The notes: generated by a model not told the origin, from the letters alone. A stretch of 64,000 nt of DNA from Corynebacterium auris (GCF_030408575.1 NZ_CP047047.1:620001-684000); one strand, 5' to 3'. Positions 8,206-17,872 are shown, counted from the first letter of the stretch. Made by a program: numbers and translations.

Positions 8206-9111
8206 ATGACTGACATCAAGAAAGTGACCGTTCTTGGCGCTGGCGTCCTCGGCGCTCAGATTGCCTTCCAGATCGCTTACAAGGGCTTCAACGTGACGTC
8301 GTGGGACATCGACGATGACGCGGTGGAGGCTGCGAAGAAGCGCTTCGATTCTTTCGAGGATCGCTACCTGCGCGACGTCGAGGACGCGACGAAGGAAGGC
8401 GTCGCCGAGGCCCGTGAGCGTCTGACCCAGTCCACGGACCTGGAGGAGGCCGTGAAGGAGGCCGACCTCATCATCGAGGCCGTGCCGGAGAAGGCCGACA
8501 TCAAGGACGATGTGTGGTCCAAGGTGGGCAAGGCCGCCAAGGAGGGCGCCATCCTCGCCTCTAACTCCTCGACCATGCTGCCGTCCCAGATTGCGCCGAC
8601 CAGCGGGCGCGAGGAGGACTTCCTCAACTTCCACTTCGCTAACAACATCTGGGTGCTCAACATCGCTGAGGTCATGCCGCACGAGGGCACCAAGGACGGC
8701 CTGGTGGACATCATGAAGGAGTTCGCCGAGGAGATCGGCATGGTGCCGGCCGTGCTGGAGAAGGAGAAGGGCGGCTACATCCTCAACTCCCTGCTCATCC
8801 CGTTCCACCGAGCTGCACTGCAACTCTGGATCGAGGGGTACGCCACCATCGAGGACATCGACAAGGACTGGAAGGTCTCCACGGGCGCACCGATGGGCCC
8901 CTTCGAGTTCATGGACATGGTCGGGCTGCGCACGCTGTATGCCATTAACTCCAACACTGTCGAAAAGGGCAACGCGGAGGAGTGGCAGGAGCGCCTCGTC
9001 AAGACTCTGAAGGAAGAATACCTGGACAAGGGCCGCTACGGCTGGGAGTCCGGCAAGGGCTTCTACGACGAGACCGGCCCGGACAAGAACAACCCGAAGA
9101 AGGGCAACTAG
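8206..9111 (+). CDS. 3-hydroxyacyl-CoA dehydrogenase family protein (paralogue 2)
   Basis: This 301-residue protein is a close tandem copy of the preceding gene, with the same GAGVLGAQ dinucleotide motif, catalytic HFANN, SNSSTM and a GKGFYD end. It has nine extra C-terminal residues (DKNNPKKGN). A ribosome binding site (AAGGAG) lies before the ATG. Two bases separate its stop from the stop of the convergent gene at 9114, leaving little room for a terminator. Fatty-acid or hydroxybutyrate metabolism is the likely setting. Confidence 0.88.
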   Translation: MTDIKKVTVLGAGVLGAQIAFQIAYKGFNVTSWDIDDDAVEAAKKRFDSFEDRYLRDVEDATKEGVAEARERLTQSTDLEEAVKEADLIIEAVPEKADIKDDVWSKVGKAAKEGAILASNSSTMLPSQIAPTSGREEDFLNFHFANNIWVLNIAEVMPHEGTKDGLVDIMKEFAEEIGMVPAVLEKEKGGYILNSLLIPFHRAALQLWIEGYATIEDIDKDWKVSTGAPMGPFEFMDMVGLRTLYAINSNTVEKGNAEEWQERLVKTLKEEYLDKGRYGWESGKGFYDETGPDKNNPKKGN

Positions 9112-9113
9112 TC

Positions 9114-10010
9114 CTAGCGTGAGCTGAGCTGGGCTAGGTCAAGGGCCCGCGCGGCGGCATCGTTGATGCTGGCGTGCGGGCCCTTTGCTGCGTCGCGCAC
9201 GGTCCGGGCCGCGGGCGCGGAGGAGCCGAGCGCGCCGGCCAGCGCGTCTGTAGCGTTATCCACGGCGGCGTGGGCCGCGGCGGCGACGTCCGTGATCGCG
9301 CGCTCGGCTGGCGACGCCGCGGGCGGGGCGTCGAAGGCCGCGGCCACGTCGGCCGTGAGCTGGGCCGCGGGGCCGTACGTGTGGGCAGCGACGGTGAAGT
9401 CAGTGCCGTAGGAGACGCTGGCGTGGGCGCTGGTGCGGTCGTCGGACCAGCCCCACTTTGTGCCGATCACCCCGGGGAGTTGGGCGGTGCCATAGTCCTG
9501 CCGGTAGCCGTCGGCGGCGACAGGCGTCGCGGTGGCTAGGGCGGCGAGGATCGGATCGCCGAGTCCGTGGTTGCGCTTGCGGGCCTCGAGGAACGCAGCA
9601 GCGTCGTGGGTCGAGGTTGTGCTGTACCCCCGGGAGCCACCCGCGTGGGTGTTGCGCAGCCCGTATTTGCGGGCGGTGGCGGCGATGGAGTCGGGGTAGC
9701 GCGCGTACAGCGCGGAGGCGATCGCGTCGTCGGAGGTGCGCAGCATCTGCACGGCCGCTGCTTGGTCGGCGCTCGAACCGTGGTCGAAAACGTAGTCGGC
9801 GATGTAGAGCTTCACTATGGATAGCCCGGAGCGGGCCTCGTGCTGGTTCGGGGTGCCGGCCTGAAAGCCGGAGGGGGAGTGCGTAAACGAGATGGCCGTG
9901 CGCGGCGGGGTCTGCCCGATGCGGTCGGGGAATGGCGCGGCCTGGGCCGGGGTGGCCAGGGCCGCGGTAGCGAGGACGGCCGTGAGCAGAGCAATGGCGG
10001 GGCGGGACAT
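9114..10010 (-). CDS. Secreted serine-hydrolase-like protein (beta-lactamase fold, putative)
   Basis: A clear signal peptide (residues 1-25, ending AQAAP) opens a 298-residue protein. S64-I-V-K67 in RSGLSIVKLYIADY resembles the S-x-x-K catalytic motif of penicillin-recognising hydrolases. RTSDDAIASALY at 91-102 sits where an SDN motif would be, and GTKWGW at 183-188 resembles the K-x-G motif. Order and spacing support a divergent class-A-type fold. An Ala-rich tail (about residues 215-298) follows the catalytic region. Substrate unknown; it could be a non-antibiotic envelope hydrolase. Confidence 0.62.
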   Translation of the reverse strand: MSRPAIALLTAVLATAALATPAQAAPFPDRIGQTPPRTAISFTHSPSGFQAGTPNQHEARSGLSIVKLYIADYVFDHGSSADQAAAVQMLRTSDDAIASALYARYPDSIAATARKYGLRNTHAGGSRGYSTTSTHDAAAFLEARKRNHGLGDPILAALATATPVAADGYRQDYGTAQLPGVIGTKWGWSDDRTSAHASVSYGTDFTVAAHTYGPAAQLTADVAAAFDAPPAASPAERAITDVAAAAHAAVDNATDALAGALGSSAPAARTVRDAAKGPHASINDAAARALDLAQLSSR

Positions 10011-10047
10011 GGGGGTTATCCTAGCGGGAAGTTCTGCCGGCCGGGGG

Positions 10048-10971
10048 TTACGCCCACATCGGACCGACCTGGGTTTTTACTCCCAGCGGCTCGATGTGCA
10101 CGACGGTTTCGGCGCCGCCGAGTTCCGTGGCAATGCCGGCTTCGACGAGGTCGGCGTAGTCGTGAGAGCGCTCCACGCTCCAGGACCCGGGGACCTGCAT
10201 GACCACGTTGACGAGGCGGTCGCGGCCGAAGGCGACGGTGCGCACGCTGGTGAAGGTGACGCCGTGGGCGGAGGCGAAGCGCTCGAGGAAGGCGTCGATA
10301 AGCGAAAGCTCGTCTTCGGGCAGTGCCTGGGAGAGCAGGCCGAGGATGGAGTTTTTGAGCAGGCTGTAGCCGGTGAACAGGATGTTGATGCCGACGGCGA
10401 GGGCGATGATCGGGTCGAGGACCTGCCACCCCGTGAGGGTGACAACAGCGATGCCGACGATGACCCCGGCTGTTGTCCAGACGTCGGTGATGAGGTGGCG
10501 CCCGTCGGCGTCGAGGGTGGCGGAGCGGTAGATTTTGCCCGCGCGCATCAAGATGAGGCCGACCGCGAGGTTGATGAGGGCCGCGACGCCGGAGAACACG
10601 AGGCCGAGGCCAGGCTGCTCGATGGGCTGGGGATTGATGATGCGCTCGATGGCCGTGTAGATGATCACGACGGAAGCGAGGAGGATCATCGCCCCCTCGA
10701 CCTGCGCGGAGAAGTACTCGGCTTTGGCGTGGCCGAAGTTGTGGTTGTCGTCGGCGGGCTTCGCCGCGACTTTCAGCGCCCAAAGGCCGACGATCGCGGC
10801 GATGACGTTGATGATGGACTCGATGGCGTCGGAAAGAAAACCGACAGAGCCCGTGACCAGGGCCGCGGCGAATTTGAGCGCGATCGTGGCCAGAGAGGCG
10901 GCGATGGACAGCCACATGAAGCGTTCAAGGAGCTTCTGCTCCTGCTGTGGCGTGCGTACCGGGTCTGACAA
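10048..10971 (-). CDS. Cation diffusion facilitator (CDF) transporter, likely Mn(II) exporter
   Basis: Six membrane helices are followed by a cytoplasmic C-terminal domain. The family motifs are present: SDAIES in TM2, HNFGHAKAEYFSA after TM2, and DGRHLITDVWTT in TM5, whose His and Asp are metal ligands. Length is about 307 residues. TTG at 10971 is chosen over TTG at 10977 because a GGAGG lies six bases before it. CDF proteins export divalent metals in exchange for protons. The upstream leader resembles a yybP-ykoY riboswitch, pointing to manganese. Confidence 0.9.
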   Translation of the reverse strand: MSDPVRTPQQEQKLLERFMWLSIAASLATIALKFAAALVTGSVGFLSDAIESIINVIAAIVGLWALKVAAKPADDNHNFGHAKAEYFSAQVEGAMILLASVVIIYTAIERIINPQPIEQPGLGLVFSGVAALINLAVGLILMRAGKIYRSATLDADGRHLITDVWTTAGVIVGIAVVTLTGWQVLDPIIALAVGINILFTGYSLLKNSILGLLSQALPEDELSLIDAFLERFASAHGVTFTSVRTVAFGRDRLVNVVMQVPGSWSVERSHDYADLVEAGIATELGGAETVVHIEPLGVKTQVGPMWA

Positions 10972-11034
10972 GGGCAACCTCCGGGTCGGGGCGCCGCACG
11001 GCCAGGAAATGACCTTTCGGCGCCGCGGTCATGC

Positions 11035-11165
11035 GGGCCGAAGGTCTCGTTCACCCGCGCCGCGCGGCGGCGTCGAGCTGGCGGGCCGGGCGCGAACGCC
11101 AGTGTGTCGACCAGCCACAACCGCCCGGCTGGCTGCCGCGCGGAGGGAGCTACTCCCCTTCATCG
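11035..11165 (-). ncRNA. yybP-ykoY-type (Mn2+) riboswitch upstream of the CDF gene
   Basis: Read on the minus strand, the leader starts with GAAGGGGAGTAGCT, the conserved 5' strand of yybP-ykoY aptamers. It contains GTCGACACACTGG in the middle and ends with GGGTGAACGAGACCTT, the conserved 3' strand. Just downstream, GACCTTCGGC can pair with GCCGAAAGGTC (about 10994-11045), a stem that shares the GACC of the aptamer and could be the expression switch. The family senses Mn2+ and controls Mn exporters. Confidence 0.72.
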
Positions 11166-11201
11166 GGCGTCATCCTAGCACGCGTGTCAAGGCCCGCTCG
11201 C

Positions 11202-12314
11202 TCAGATGTCGTGGCCGTGGGCGTTCGCCCCGCCCGGCAGGTTACGCAGCGTGATGCCGCGTTCGGCGAAGTCCTTTTCAAACCGCTCGACAAAGCGCGC
11301 CGAGCGTGCCCCGGAGGCGCAGTAGACGGTGACCTCGTCGCCCGCGTCGAAGCGCGCGGCCAGACCGACCGCCTCCTGCGGGTTGTCCTCCCACACGCTC
11401 GTGGGCAGGTTCACCCCGGGCCGCGCGATGTCGCGCAGCGCCTTTTCATGCGGCTCACGCACGTCGATCGAGGGCAGGAGCAGGAGCTTATCGACGTCCT
11501 CCTCGTCCGCCCCGGGCATCGCGCACGCCGCGGGCTCGTACTCGGAGAACTCTCGGACCAGCGCTCGCTGCGGGTCGCGGGGAACAGTAAACGCCCTGAC
11601 GCTCGCGGTCAGCGCGTCGTAGATGTGGAGCCGCCCCACCTTCGATTCGCCCACGCCGGCGATGTGCTTGACGGTCTCGGTGGCCATAAGCCCGCCCACG
11701 ACGGAGGTGGTCACGCCCAGCACGCCGGCCGTGGCGCAGTCGGGGACGGAGTCGGCCGCCGGCTGGGTGGGGTAGAGATCGCGCAGACCGGCCCCGCCGT
11801 CAGGGGCGCCCGGGCCGGTCCACCACAGGGCGACGTCGCCCCGGTAGCGCAGCACGGACCCCCACACAAGGGGGGTCCCGGTGATCTCGGCGGCGTCGGC
11901 GGCGAGGAATTTGGTGGCAAACGTATCTGAGCCGTCGATAAGCACATCGACGCCCTCGAGCAGCTCGACGGCGTTGGCGGGAGTGAAACGGTCCCGGTAA
12001 AGCCCCAGTTCAATGCCAGGCTGCAGCTGGCGAAGTCGCTCTCCGGCCACCTCGACCTTTGGGCGGCCGACGTCTGCGGCCCCGAAAAGGATCTGGCGGT
12101 GGATGTTGCTGATGTTCACAAGGTCGTCATCGATGACGGAAATCCGTCCGATCCCCGTGGCAGCAAGCGTCTGCATGACGGGGCACCCCAGGCCCCCGGC
12201 GCCGATGACGAAAACATGGGCGTTGTGCAGGGATTTTTGCTGGTCCAGGCCGAAGCCCGGGAGGTTCATCTGGCGAGCGGTGCGGCGCAGCTCGCTATGC
12301 GGCAAGTCACTCAC
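11202..12314 (-). CDS. thiF: ThiF/MoeB-type sulfur-carrier adenylyltransferase with rhodanese domain
   Basis: The N-terminal E1-like domain has GAGGLGCP (ATP binding) and the NIHRQILF arginine region. DGSDTFATKF lies where the conserved Asp of the family occurs. A C-terminal rhodanese domain (about residues 280-370) has SIDVREPHE and the active-site loop VYCASGARSAR with its Cys. It would adenylate ThiS and supply sulfur for thiazole synthesis. Zinc-binding Cys pairs of the family are not obvious. GTG at 12314 is preferred because AAGG lies eight bases before it; GTG 12323 is possible. It is divergent from the BCCT gene and separated by that gene from the other thi genes. A MoeB-like role in molybdopterin synthesis is possible. 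Confidence 0.8.
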   Translation of the reverse strand: MSDLPHSELRRTARQMNLPGFGLDQQKSLHNAHVFVIGAGGLGCPVMQTLAATGIGRISVIDDDLVNISNIHRQILFGAADVGRPKVEVAGERLRQLQPGIELGLYRDRFTPANAVELLEGVDVLIDGSDTFATKFLAADAAEITGTPLVWGSVLRYRGDVALWWTGPGAPDGGAGLRDLYPTQPAADSVPDCATAGVLGVTTSVVGGLMATETVKHIAGVGESKVGRLHIYDALTASVRAFTVPRDPQRALVREFSEYEPAACAMPGADEEDVDKLLLLPSIDVREPHEKALRDIARPGVNLPTSVWEDNPQEAVGLAARFDAGDEVTVYCASGARSARFVERFEKDFAERGITLRNLPGGANAHGHDI

Positions 12315-12355
12315 CGGTTCCACCTTAGTACGGGTCTTAGGTAAGCTTCGCTGTC

Positions 12356-14170
12356 ATGGCAACACAGAACGCAGGGAAGCGCCGGCGGCTGCAAGCCGAC
12401 CCGCTCATCCTATTTACATCCACGGGCTTCATCGCCCTCTTCGTTATTATCACCCTCGCTTTCGGGGAGCGGGCCCGCGAGGCTTACTCCTCCGTCTCCG
12501 AGGTGCTGATGAACAACCTCGCGTGGCTCTACATCGGCGGAATCTCCGCGGTGTTCATCTTCCTCATCGTGGTCTTCGTGTCCAGGTACGGCAACCTGCG
12601 TCTCGGGGAGGATGACGAGGAACCCGAGTATAGCGTCCCTGTGTGGTTCGCCATGCTCTTCGCTGCTGGCATGGGCGCCTCGCTGCTGTTCTGGGGTGCC
12701 GCCGAGCCGCTGCACCACGCCTTCAACCCACCGCGGGGGGAAGTTGAGTCGATGAGCCGCGGCGCGATCACCCAGGCGTTCGAGTTCTCCTACTACCACT
12801 TCGGCATCCACATGTGGGTCATTTTTGCCCTGCCGGGCCTGGCCATGGGCTACTTCAGCTACAAGCGCAAGATGCCCGCCCGCCTGTCCTCCCTGTTCTC
12901 CCCGCTGCTGGGGCGCCGCATCTACGAGTGGCCGGGCAAGCTGCTCGACGCCCTCGGCATCATCGGCACCGTGTTCGGCATCGGCGTCTCCGTCGGCCTC
13001 GGCGTCCTGCAGATCTCGGCCGGTATGAACATCATGTGGGACGTGCCGCTGGTCACCCCGGTCCAGCTGCTCATCATCCTCGCGATCACCGTCGCGGCCT
13101 GCATATCCGTTGCGTCGGGCCTGGACCGAGGCATTAAGATCCTCTCCAACGTCAACATTGGTGCCAGCATCGCGCTGATGATTTTCGTCCTGCTCACCGG
13201 GCCCACGCTGCGGCTCATCGGGCAGGTCACCGAGTCCTTCGGTATGTACATCGACTCCTTGCCCGAGCTGATGTTCTGGGTGGACTCCTTCAACGACAAC
13301 CCCGGCTGGCACGCGACGTGGACCGCGTTCTACTGGGCGTGGACGATCTGCTGGGCCCCGTTCGTGGGCATGTTCTTCGCCCGCATCTCCAGGGGGCGCA
13401 CTGTGCGCTCCTTCATCGGCGGCACGCTGCTTCTGCCCACCGCCTTCGTCCTGGTGTGGTTCTCCATCTTCGGCCGCGCCGCCATTGAGGAAGAGGAGCA
13501 GAACCCGGGTATCCTCACCCAGCCGGTCGTCGTCGAGGACGACACCCCGCAGGCCCTGTTCACCCTGCTGGAGCAGTACCCGCTCTACGGCATCGTTGGC
13601 ACCGTCGCGCTGATCACGCTCATCCTGTACTTCGTCACCTCTATGGACTCCGCCGCAATGGTCATGGACATGTTCTCCGCCGGCGAGGAGAACAAGACGC
13701 CGGTGTACTACCGGGTCGGTTGGGTGATTGCCATCGCGTTGGTCACCGCCGCGCTGCTGTTCATCAACGACTCCGGCATCGATGCTTTGCAGGAAGTGGT
13801 GATCATCATCGCCCTGCCGTTCTTCTTCGCCTACTTTTTCATCATGTTCGCCCTCATCAAGGCCATGAACGACGACTCGGCGGCCAACCGCCGGGTGCGC
13901 ACCCGCCAGTGGGAGAAGACCGACAGCCCCGAGAAGCTGGAGGCGGGCGAGAACAAGCCCGCCCCGGGCTACGACGCGGACGGCAACGAGCTCGACCTGC
14001 CGGAGCTTGTCTACGACGAGGACCAGGGCCGCTGGAAGCTCAGCGAGTCCCTCATCATCGAGGGCGACCTCGCCATCGGCGGTGAGGTCGACAACGACTG
14101 GGACCCGAACACCGGGGCGGACCCCGGTTTCACCATCGTGAACGAGCAGTCCCCGCGCAAACACGACTAG
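12356..14170 (+). CDS. BCCT-family betaine/carnitine/choline-type transporter
   Basis: The 604-residue protein has 12 predicted membrane helices. Family features include the glycine-rich stretch FAAGMGASLLFWGAAEPLHH in TM3 and the tryptophan-rich segment FYWAWTICWAPFVGMFFARIS RG in TM8 (the central aromatic box). The C-terminal tail after residue about 495 is long, charged and acidic, as in osmoregulated corynebacterial carriers. Uptake of a quaternary-amine osmolyte by Na+ or H+ symport is likely; the substrate cannot be read. Only 41 bases separate it from the divergent thiF start. It sits amid thiamin genes without a functional link. Confidence 0.92.
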   Translation: MATQNAGKRRRLQADPLILFTSTGFIALFVIITLAFGERAREAYSSVSEVLMNNLAWLYIGGISAVFIFLIVVFVSRYGNLRLGEDDEEPEYSVPVWFAMLFAAGMGASLLFWGAAEPLHHAFNPPRGEVESMSRGAITQAFEFSYYHFGIHMWVIFALPGLAMGYFSYKRKMPARLSSLFSPLLGRRIYEWPGKLLDALGIIGTVFGIGVSVGLGVLQISAGMNIMWDVPLVTPVQLLIILAITVAACISVASGLDRGIKILSNVNIGASIALMIFVLLTGPTLRLIGQVTESFGMYIDSLPELMFWVDSFNDNPGWHATWTAFYWAWTICWAPFVGMFFARISRGRTVRSFIGGTLLLPTAFVLVWFSIFGRAAIEEEEQNPGILTQPVVVEDDTPQALFTLLEQYPLYGIVGTVALITLILYFVTSMDSAAMVMDMFSAGEENKTPVYYRVGWVIAIALVTAALLFINDSGIDALQEVVIIIALPFFFAYFFIMFALIKAMNDDSAANRRVRTRQWEKTDSPEKLEAGENKPAPGYDADGNELDLPELVYDEDQGRWKLSESLIIEGDLAIGGEVDNDWDPNTGADPGFTIVNEQSPRKHD

Positions 14171-14234
14171 GTGTACTTCCCCGCTGTGGGGAGGGGGCTT
14201 TGTTCGTGTGGGTTGGCGCTGCAGTTTGGTATGC

Positions 14235-14550
14235 GCTGGGGTCGACCGTGGTCGACCGCAAGGAAATCTCGGGGGTAAAACCCCAGGTGGCGTGGCCCTG
14301 AAGCACGCTGGGGTCGACCGTGGTCGACCGCAAGGAAAACCTGGGGGCGAAACCCCAGGTGGCGTGACCTTGAAACACGCTGGGGTCGACCGCAAGGAAA
14401 TCCCGGGGGCAAAACCCCAGGTGGCGTAACCCAGAAACACGCTGGGGTCGACCGTGGTCGACCGCAAGGAAATCCCGGGGGCAAAACCCCAGGTGGCGGA
14501 ACCCAGAAACACGCTGAGGTCGACCGTAACGAAAACCTGGCACGCGCCAG
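14235..14550. repeat. Tandem 72-bp repeat cluster, 4 copies plus a partial
   Basis: Units start at 14235, 14307, 14379, 14441 and 14513. Units 1, 2 and 4 are 72 bp, and unit 3 is 62 bp after losing one of two GGTCGACC palindromes. Each unit holds GGTCGACCGTGGTCGACC, a GCAAGGAAA stretch and an inverted repeat of the form CTGGGGG..CCCCAG. The fifth is cut to about 38 bp. Unit variation is concentrated in the spacer between the palindromes and the hairpin. A minus-strand frame with 24-residue periodicity exists, but the 62-bp unit breaks it, so no gene is called. Confidence 0.85.
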
Positions 14551-14551
14551 G
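14532..14551 (-). terminator. Terminator of the thi operon
   Basis: On the minus strand, CCTGGCGCGTGCCAGG forms a 6-bp stem with a 4-base loop, followed by TTTT. It lies eight bases past the thiG stop and overlaps the last partial repeat. Confidence 0.6.
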
Positions 14552-14559
14552 GCCAGCCC

Positions 14560-15548
<989 letters not shown>

Positions 15549-15564
15549 AACAACCTCCAAATGT

Positions 15565-16650
15565 TTACGCGTGACGCACGACGGTACACGCAGCCAAGTC
15601 TAGGGAGGGCGACTGCTTCTCGACGAGCTCAGCACCGCACCTGGCCGCCACCGAGGCGAGCAGGATGCCGTGGCGGAAGTACCCGGTGGAGACGACTACC
15701 TTGTCGTTGACGCGGCCGAGGTAGGGCAGGTCGTCGGGGGTGCCGGGGCGTGCCCCGGTGGTTGCCTCGATGAAGTCGCAGTCCTCGATGGCGGGGACGA
15801 TCTCGATGGCGTCGCGAAGCAGCTGGTGCACCCCGCCCGCCTGGGGGTGCGGGCGCTCGTCCTCGCGGCTGGTCGCCCCGATGGTCAGCGTGCCGTCGCC
15901 GCGCGGGATGAGGTAGACGGGGCGCGACTCCACGTACCCGCGCACAACGTGGCCGAGGAGCGGGTGCTGGTGGGCGGGCACGCGCAGCTGCAGCACGTCG
16001 CCGTAGACGGGGCGCAGCCGCAGCGGGTTGGAGCCTTCGTACCACCCGGTGATGTCGCGTGCGCCGAGGCCGGCGCAGATGACCACCTGCTCGGCGGGCA
16101 GGTCACGCACGTCCGTGACGGCCTCGGAGACGAAGCGCACACCGGCCGCGGCGCAGGCGGCGAGAAGCGCCCGGGTGAACTGCCGCGGCTGGACCTGGCG
16201 GTCGCCGGGCAGCCGGACCACCCCGGCCAGGGCGGGGGAGAGCGCTGGCTCCAAAGAACGCGCCTGGCGCAGCGTCAGGGGGTCCACGTCCATCCCGTGC
16301 TCGTGCTGGTAGGCGCGCAGGTTGTCCAGGTGCTCGCGGTCGGCGCGGTCGCGGGCGACAACGAGGGTGCCCTCGATGCGGTAGCCCGTGTGGGCGGGGG
16401 AGTACTTGCCCGTCAGCTCAATGAGCTCCGGGTACCACTCGGCGGCGCGCAGCATGAGCGGAAACAGCGGCTCTTGCTTGTACACCACCTCGGCCGCGGG
16501 AGCGAGCATCCCGCCCGCGTGGTGCGAGGCGCCGGACAGCGGCGCGGGGTCGTAGACGGTGACGCTGTGCCCGCGGTCGGCGAGGGTCAGTGCCGTGGAT
16601 AGGCCGATAATGCCTGCCCCGATGACCGCGACGTCGAGCTCGCGCGTCAT
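15565..16650 (-). CDS. thiO: Glycine oxidase ThiO
   Basis: The 361-residue FAD protein begins with the dinucleotide motif VIGAGIIGLSTALTLA and contains SGASHHAGGMLAPAAE near the flavin. The C-terminus has DDLPYLGRV and the conserved GYFRHGILLA segment of ThiO. It oxidises glycine to dehydroglycine with O2, the aerobic route to thiazole. ATG at 16650 starts just before the FAD motif. It follows the MFS gene by 64 bases and precedes thiS. Confidence 0.93.
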   Translation of the reverse strand: MTRELDVAVIGAGIIGLSTALTLADRGHSVTVYDPAPLSGASHHAGGMLAPAAEVVYKQEPLFPLMLRAAEWYPELIELTGKYSPAHTGYRIEGTLVVARDRADREHLDNLRAYQHEHGMDVDPLTLRQARSLEPALSPALAGVVRLPGDRQVQPRQFTRALLAACAAAGVRFVSEAVTDVRDLPAEQVVICAGLGARDITGWYEGSNPLRLRPVYGDVLQLRVPAHQHPLLGHVVRGYVESRPVYLIPRGDGTLTIGATSREDERPHPQAGGVHQLLRDAIEIVPAIEDCDFIEATTGARPGTPDDLPYLGRVNDKVVVSTGYFRHGILLASVAARCGAELVEKQSPSLDLAACTVVRHA

Positions 16651-16714
16651 GCGCCCCACCGTCGCTGGGGGTGAAACCAATCAAGCGCAGATAAGGAAAT
16701 CATCCCGTCTTATT

Positions 16715-17872
16715 CTACGCCCGCGCGAGGTAACCCGAGCGGATCTGCCACGTGCGCAGCAGAGCCGCCGCGGCCGCCCCGCCGGCGAGAACGAAGTAGG
16801 GCAGGGTGGGGCCAGTGTAGGGCTCGATGGATTCCAAAAGCGGAGGCAGGCCGAAACCAATGTAGGTGGCCGCGTAGTAGGCGCCGAGGACGCGGCCGCG
16901 GTACGCGGGAGGGGAGTAGGCGTTGACGTCGAGGAGCCCGTCGCGAAGGCACAGGCCGTAGGCCCCGCCCAGCAACACGGTGGCGACGAAGAACAGCAGC
17001 AGGGAAGGTTCCTGCCCGCCTGCGGCCACGAGGAGGAAGCCGCCGGTGGCCAGGACGATACCGATCACCCCGGAAAGGGGGCCCCAGTTGTAGGCGCGCC
17101 CGAGCGCCTGCACGATCATGCCCGTGCCGAAGCCGCACACCGCCGCCACGCCCGGCAAAAAGACCCCGGTGGAGAAGTAGCCGGAGACGCGGGAGGCCAA
17201 AACGACGACGGAGGAGATGATCGCCGCGAAGACCCACATGGCAACCGGCACGGCGGTGGCCAGAGCCTTACCCGGCGAGGCCCCCGGCTCGAGCGGGGTG
17301 GGGGCGCCCTCCTGCACCCCCGTCGCGCCGAGGGGGAGATCCCCCGTGGTGGCGGAGAAAGCGATGGCGGCGATGGACGCCGCGATGCTGAGTGCAAAAG
17401 GCAGCCAGATGGGGGCCGAGAACGTCGCCACGGCGCCAGAGACGACGGGGCCGATGGCGAACCCGGAGGTCAGGGCGATGCCGGCGACAGTGGCGCCGCC
17501 CGCCCCGCGAAGGCGCGCCGCCCATGCGGTGCCGGGGCTGACCACCAGTCCCACGCCGAGGCCGACGACGAGGCGCCCCACGAGGAGGCCGGCGGGGCCG
17601 TGGAACATCATCAGCGCCAGGTTGCCCAGCAGGGCGATGGTGCTGCCGGTGATCACCACGGGGCGCCCGCCGAAGCGGTCGGCGAGCACGCCGCCGACCA
17701 GCAGGGAGGGAAGAAGGCCCAGAGCGTAGATGCCGTAGGCGCCGTTGACCAGCAGCGCGGAGAGGTTAAGCTCCTCGCGCAAAAGGACGATCACGGAGGC
17801 GAAGTGGTTCGCCGCCCAGCCAGCGGCAACCAAAAAAGCCAGGACGCTGGCGAAGACTCTGCGGCTACTCAT
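16715..17872 (-). CDS. MFS transporter within the thiamin operon
   Basis: The 385-residue protein has 12 membrane helices and the MFS loop motif GGVLADRFGGRPVV between TM2 and TM3. It overlaps thiE by eight bases and lies 64 bases before thiO, so it is co-transcribed with thiamin biosynthesis genes under the thiC riboswitch. Uptake of thiamin or a pyrimidine or thiazole precursor, or export, is inferred from context only. It is not of the PnuT, ThiXYZ or EcfT types. Confidence 0.85.
   Translation of the reverse strand: MSSRRVFASVLAFLVAAGWAANHFASVIVLLREELNLSALLVNGAYGIYALGLLPSLLVGGVLADRFGGRPVVITGSTIALLGNLALMMFHGPAGLLVGRLVVGLGVGLVVSPGTAWAARLRGAGGATVAGIALTSGFAIGPVVSGAVATFSAPIWLPFALSIAASIAAIAFSATTGDLPLGATGVQEGAPTPLEPGASPGKALATAVPVAMWVFAAIISSVVVLASRVSGYFSTGVFLPGVAAVCGFGTGMIVQALGRAYNWGPLSGVIGIVLATGGFLLVAAGGQEPSLLLFFVATVLLGGAYGLCLRDGLLDVNAYSPPAYRGRVLGAYYAATYIGFGLPPLLESIEPYTGPTLPYFVLAGGAAAAALLRTWQIRSGYLARA

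Noticed and set aside
12324..12355. DtxR-like half box (TTAGGTAAGC) near the BCCT start
   Set aside because: Only one half matches and neither gene has an iron role.
12410..14512. 700-codon minus-strand frame over the BCCT gene and repeats
   Set aside because: It is antisense to a clear transporter gene, and its 24-residue repeats come from the 72-bp DNA repeats.
14235..14550. CRISPR-like array
   Set aside because: Units are contiguous without unique spacers and contain palindromes and hairpins, so this is not a CRISPR.
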